Shown here: positions 62,171 to 64,000 of the stretch, piece by piece | How positions within the stretch are numbered: the stretch's first letter is position 1 | Layout of the letters: each line of letters starts with the position of its first letter | Assembly: GCF_001404335.1 (NCBI RefSeq) | Contig: NZ_CYZU01000023.1 | Coordinates: 16,048 to 80,047, forward strand | Reading direction: 5' to 3' | Length of the DNA: 64,000 bases | Origin: Faecalicatena contorta | GTDB taxonomy: Bacteria; Bacillota; Clostridia; Lachnospirales; Lachnospiraceae | Notes under the pieces: model-generated | Seen by the model: only the letters and a program-made list of their open reading frames with translations | The model's database searches: none | Told to the model about the DNA's origin: nothing | Made by a program: the position numbers and the translations under genes

Positions 62171-62875
62171 ATGAAATTTATCAGACGGCTGCTGGCATTG
62201 ATTCTCCTGTGTCTTCTGTGTGTGGGAGGATATTTTGGATATAAGGGTTATGTAAAATACGAAGATGCTTTAGAGAATATGAGCATAGACCAGAAAGCAG
62301 AAGAAATCAAAGCATCACCATCGTACACACCGCTGAAAGAACTGCCGGATATCTATTTGAACGCGGTTGTGGCCGTAGAAGATAAACGTTTTTATAAACA
62401 TCCGGGGATTGACGCCATTGCGATTGGCCGGGCCATCAAGAATAACATCCATGCCCGTCAACTGATTGAAGGCGGCAGCACGATCACACAGCAGCTTGCC
62501 AAAAATATGTATTTCACCCAGGAGAGAAGCCTGATCAGGAAAGTGGCGGAGGGCTTCATGTCAATTGCATTGGAACGAAAATTCAGTAAAGATGAGATAT
62601 TGGAACTGTATGTAAACAGCATTTATTTTGGAGACGATTATTACTGCGTAGCGGATGCGAGCATGGGATATTTTGGTAAAGCGCCGCAGGATATGAATGA
62701 TTATGAGTGCACCTTGCTGGCTGGGATTCCAAATGCCCCCTCCGCCTATGCACCTACGGTAAACCCGGAACTTGCCCGGCTGCGCCAGAAAAAGGTACTG
62801 GATTCCATGGTTGAAGAAAAATATCTGACCCGCGAAGAGGCGGACGCGATCGTGTCTGCTGCAGCAGGCAGCTAA
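62171..62875 (+). CDS. mtgA: Monofunctional peptidoglycan glycosyltransferase (GT51)
   Basis: The 234-residue protein polymerises lipid II into glycan strands outside the membrane. It has one N-terminal membrane helix (about 5-27) and the GT51 motifs AVEDKRFYKHPGID (first catalytic Glu, near 72), GGSTITQQLAKNMYF, RKVAEGFMSIALERKFSKDE (near 121, ending with the second Glu region) and LYVNSIYFGDDYYC. There is no transpeptidase domain. The ATG follows GAGAGGA. The next gene starts about 50 bases on. Confidence 0.92.
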   Translation: MKFIRRLLALILLCLLCVGGYFGYKGYVKYEDALENMSIDQKAEEIKASPSYTPLKELPDIYLNAVVAVEDKRFYKHPGIDAIAIGRAIKNNIHARQLIEGGSTITQQLAKNMYFTQERSLIRKVAEGFMSIALERKFSKDEILELYVNSIYFGDDYYCVADASMGYFGKAPQDMNDYECTLLAGIPNAPSAYAPTVNPELARLRQKKVLDSMVEEKYLTREEADAIVSAAAGS

Positions 62876-62925
62876 GGACACCAGACAAAAGAAAATCCTT
62901 TTTGGGGGTAAGGAGACCAGAATAT

Positions 62926-63981
62926 ATGAAAAAGAAAAAAGAACTAAAAACAGTTGGCATCATTCTGCTGGCATTCATTATTGTAGCAGCTGCAATCTTG
63001 GGGTACTATACGATCCGTGAATATCGGCCGGATGCCGTGGAGACGATAGAACCGGGAGACGGAACCGCTGAATTGGGGACTGGAGAGATGTTTACAGTTC
63101 TGACCTATAATACCGGATATGCCGGGCTGAGTAAAGATGAGGATTTCTTTATGGACGGGGGCAGTAAGGTGCAGCCGGATAGCAAAGAGCTAGTGGAAAA
63201 CAACCTGAGCGGAATCGCATCCATTTTGAAAGAGCAGGATGCGGATATTTATTTTCTCCAGGAAGTGGACCGGGATTCCAAGAGGTCTTACCATATTGAC
63301 GAACAGGATTACTATGAGCAGGAACTGGGGCTGCCCGGAATGTTTGCATGCAATTTTAAGGTTGACTACGTTCCATACCCGCTGCCTCCAATCGGAAAGG
63401 TTACGAGCGGGCTTGTCACCATGACTGGTCTGCATGTAAGCGATTCCTCGCGCATTGCTCTTCCGGAGTCGTTTTCATGGCCGGTTAAGACCTGCAATCT
63501 GAAGCGCTGCATGCTGGAAACCAGAATTCCGCTCAAAAATACGGATAAAGAGCTTGTGCTGATTAACTTCCATCTGGAAGCCTATGACAGCGGGGAAGGA
63601 AAGATAGCACAGAGCAAAATTCTCGCTGAAAAGTTACAGTCAGAATATGAAAAAGGAAATTATGTCATTGCCGGAGGTGATTTTAACCAGACCTTCGAGG
63701 GCATGGCTACATATCCTATCCATAATAAAGACAGCTGGGTACCCGGGATTGTGGGGAAGGAAGAGATACCAGCGGGATTTTCCTACGCAGTGTCCGATAA
63801 TGCGCCGACCTGCAGGCTTCTGAATGAGCCTTACAGCGGGAATTATGAGGAATCACAGGTGTATGTGCTGGATGGGTTTATCGTATCAGATAATATAAAT
63901 GTGGAACAGGTAGAAAATATAGATATACAATTTGAATACACGGATCATCAGCCGGTTAGAGGGTGTTTTGAAATGAAATAA
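62926..63981 (+). CDS. Membrane-anchored endonuclease/exonuclease/phosphatase family protein
   Basis: A 351-residue protein with an N-terminal membrane anchor (about 7-27) and an extracytoplasmic EEP domain. Motifs are FTVLTYNTGYAG (Asn), IYFLQEVDRDSKRSY (metal Glu), LVLINFHLEAYDSG (His), VIAGGDFNQTFEG (DxN) and a final YTDHQPVRGCF (DH). Such proteins hydrolyse phosphodiester or phosphomonoester bonds, and the substrate cannot be predicted here. The ATG at 62926 follows AAGGAG. It is probably in an operon with mtgA. Confidence 0.88.
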   Translation: MKKKKELKTVGIILLAFIIVAAAILGYYTIREYRPDAVETIEPGDGTAELGTGEMFTVLTYNTGYAGLSKDEDFFMDGGSKVQPDSKELVENNLSGIASILKEQDADIYFLQEVDRDSKRSYHIDEQDYYEQELGLPGMFACNFKVDYVPYPLPPIGKVTSGLVTMTGLHVSDSSRIALPESFSWPVKTCNLKRCMLETRIPLKNTDKELVLINFHLEAYDSGEGKIAQSKILAEKLQSEYEKGNYVIAGGDFNQTFEGMATYPIHNKDSWVPGIVGKEEIPAGFSYAVSDNAPTCRLLNEPYSGNYEESQVYVLDGFIVSDNINVEQVENIDIQFEYTDHQPVRGCFEMK

Positions 63982-64000
63982 ATGTGGCGGGGGTGGGGGC

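Noticed and set aside
1-64000. CRISPR arrays, rRNA or tRNA genes and prophage
   Set aside because: No regularly spaced repeats, rRNA or tRNA-like sequences, or phage structural genes were recognised on reading through the window.

Overview
The window reads as chromosome from a Gram-positive anaerobe of the Clostridia, most likely a Lachnospiraceae (Clostridium cluster XIVa) gut bacterium. Supporting signs are strong AGGAGG ribosome sites, TTGACA-17-TATAAT promoters, a probable Re-type citrate synthase next to a eukaryote-type isocitrate dehydrogenase, an NfnAB-like electron-bifurcating pair, Rex, a fused PotCD transporter and a second RsmH paralogue. No rRNA, tRNA or CRISPR array was seen. 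Species cannot be named from sequence alone.

Layout. 1-6280: dnaG-rpoD-trmK-nif3 (replication and housekeeping sigma) and a TGS-domain nucleoside kinase. 6281-7096: a non-coding module of two very long hairpins. 7097-12020 (minus strand): aroC-potA-potB-potCD, chorismate synthesis plus polyamine uptake. 12125-15545: L,D-transpeptidase, tgt, yajC. 15546-16337: a second hairpin module. 16420-23265: leuB-ilvD-ilvB and serC-serA (branched-chain amino acids and serine). 23428-26885: Re-citrate synthase, GntR regulator and icd, the oxidative half of a TCA branch towards 2-oxoglutarate, with a perfect 22-bp operator over the promoter. 27038-28963: ABC-F ATPase. 29216-33167: rex, nnrDE, alr, mazF. 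33282-43558: yebC, a CFI-box protein, O-acetylhomoserine sulfhydrylase, tepA-ftsK, fhs-folD and a zinc-ribbon/TPR envelope protein. 43727-47839: an iron alcohol dehydrogenase with a Rex-like operator, the Nfn-like pair and a C_GCAxxG_C_C protein.

48124-57355 is the most interesting functional region. A DAACS transporter, a PucR/CdaR-like regulator fused to a YjjG-type HAD phosphatase, a second PucR regulator, a carbamoyl-amino-acid amidase, a type I dihydroorotase, PyrK and PyrD form a set that would take orotate to dihydroorotate, carbamoyl-aspartate and aspartate. This would be catabolic orotate fermentation, not pyrimidine synthesis, since pyrB, pyrE and pyrF are absent. Degenerate IS1182-family remnants lie on both sides, and a group II intron reverse-transcriptase remnant lies inside.

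57356-64000: IS remnant, ferritin-like protein, second rsmH, rlmH, then a roughly 1.1-kb AT-rich cassette (DUF3791 with a nonsense codon, a DUF3990 ADP-ribosyltransferase-like ORF and a small ORF). The cassette is bracketed by repeats of the rlmH 3' end, the same type of site used by staphylococcal SCC elements. A monofunctional transglycosylase and an endonuclease/exonuclease/phosphatase-family protein follow.

The strongest candidate for something undescribed is the pair of non-coding modules at 6317-7090 and 15570-16279. Each has two inverted, near-perfect foldback elements whose stems are unrelated in sequence but end in the same T-shaped two-armed cap with compensatory variation. Conserved blocks also lie in the same order between the hairpins.
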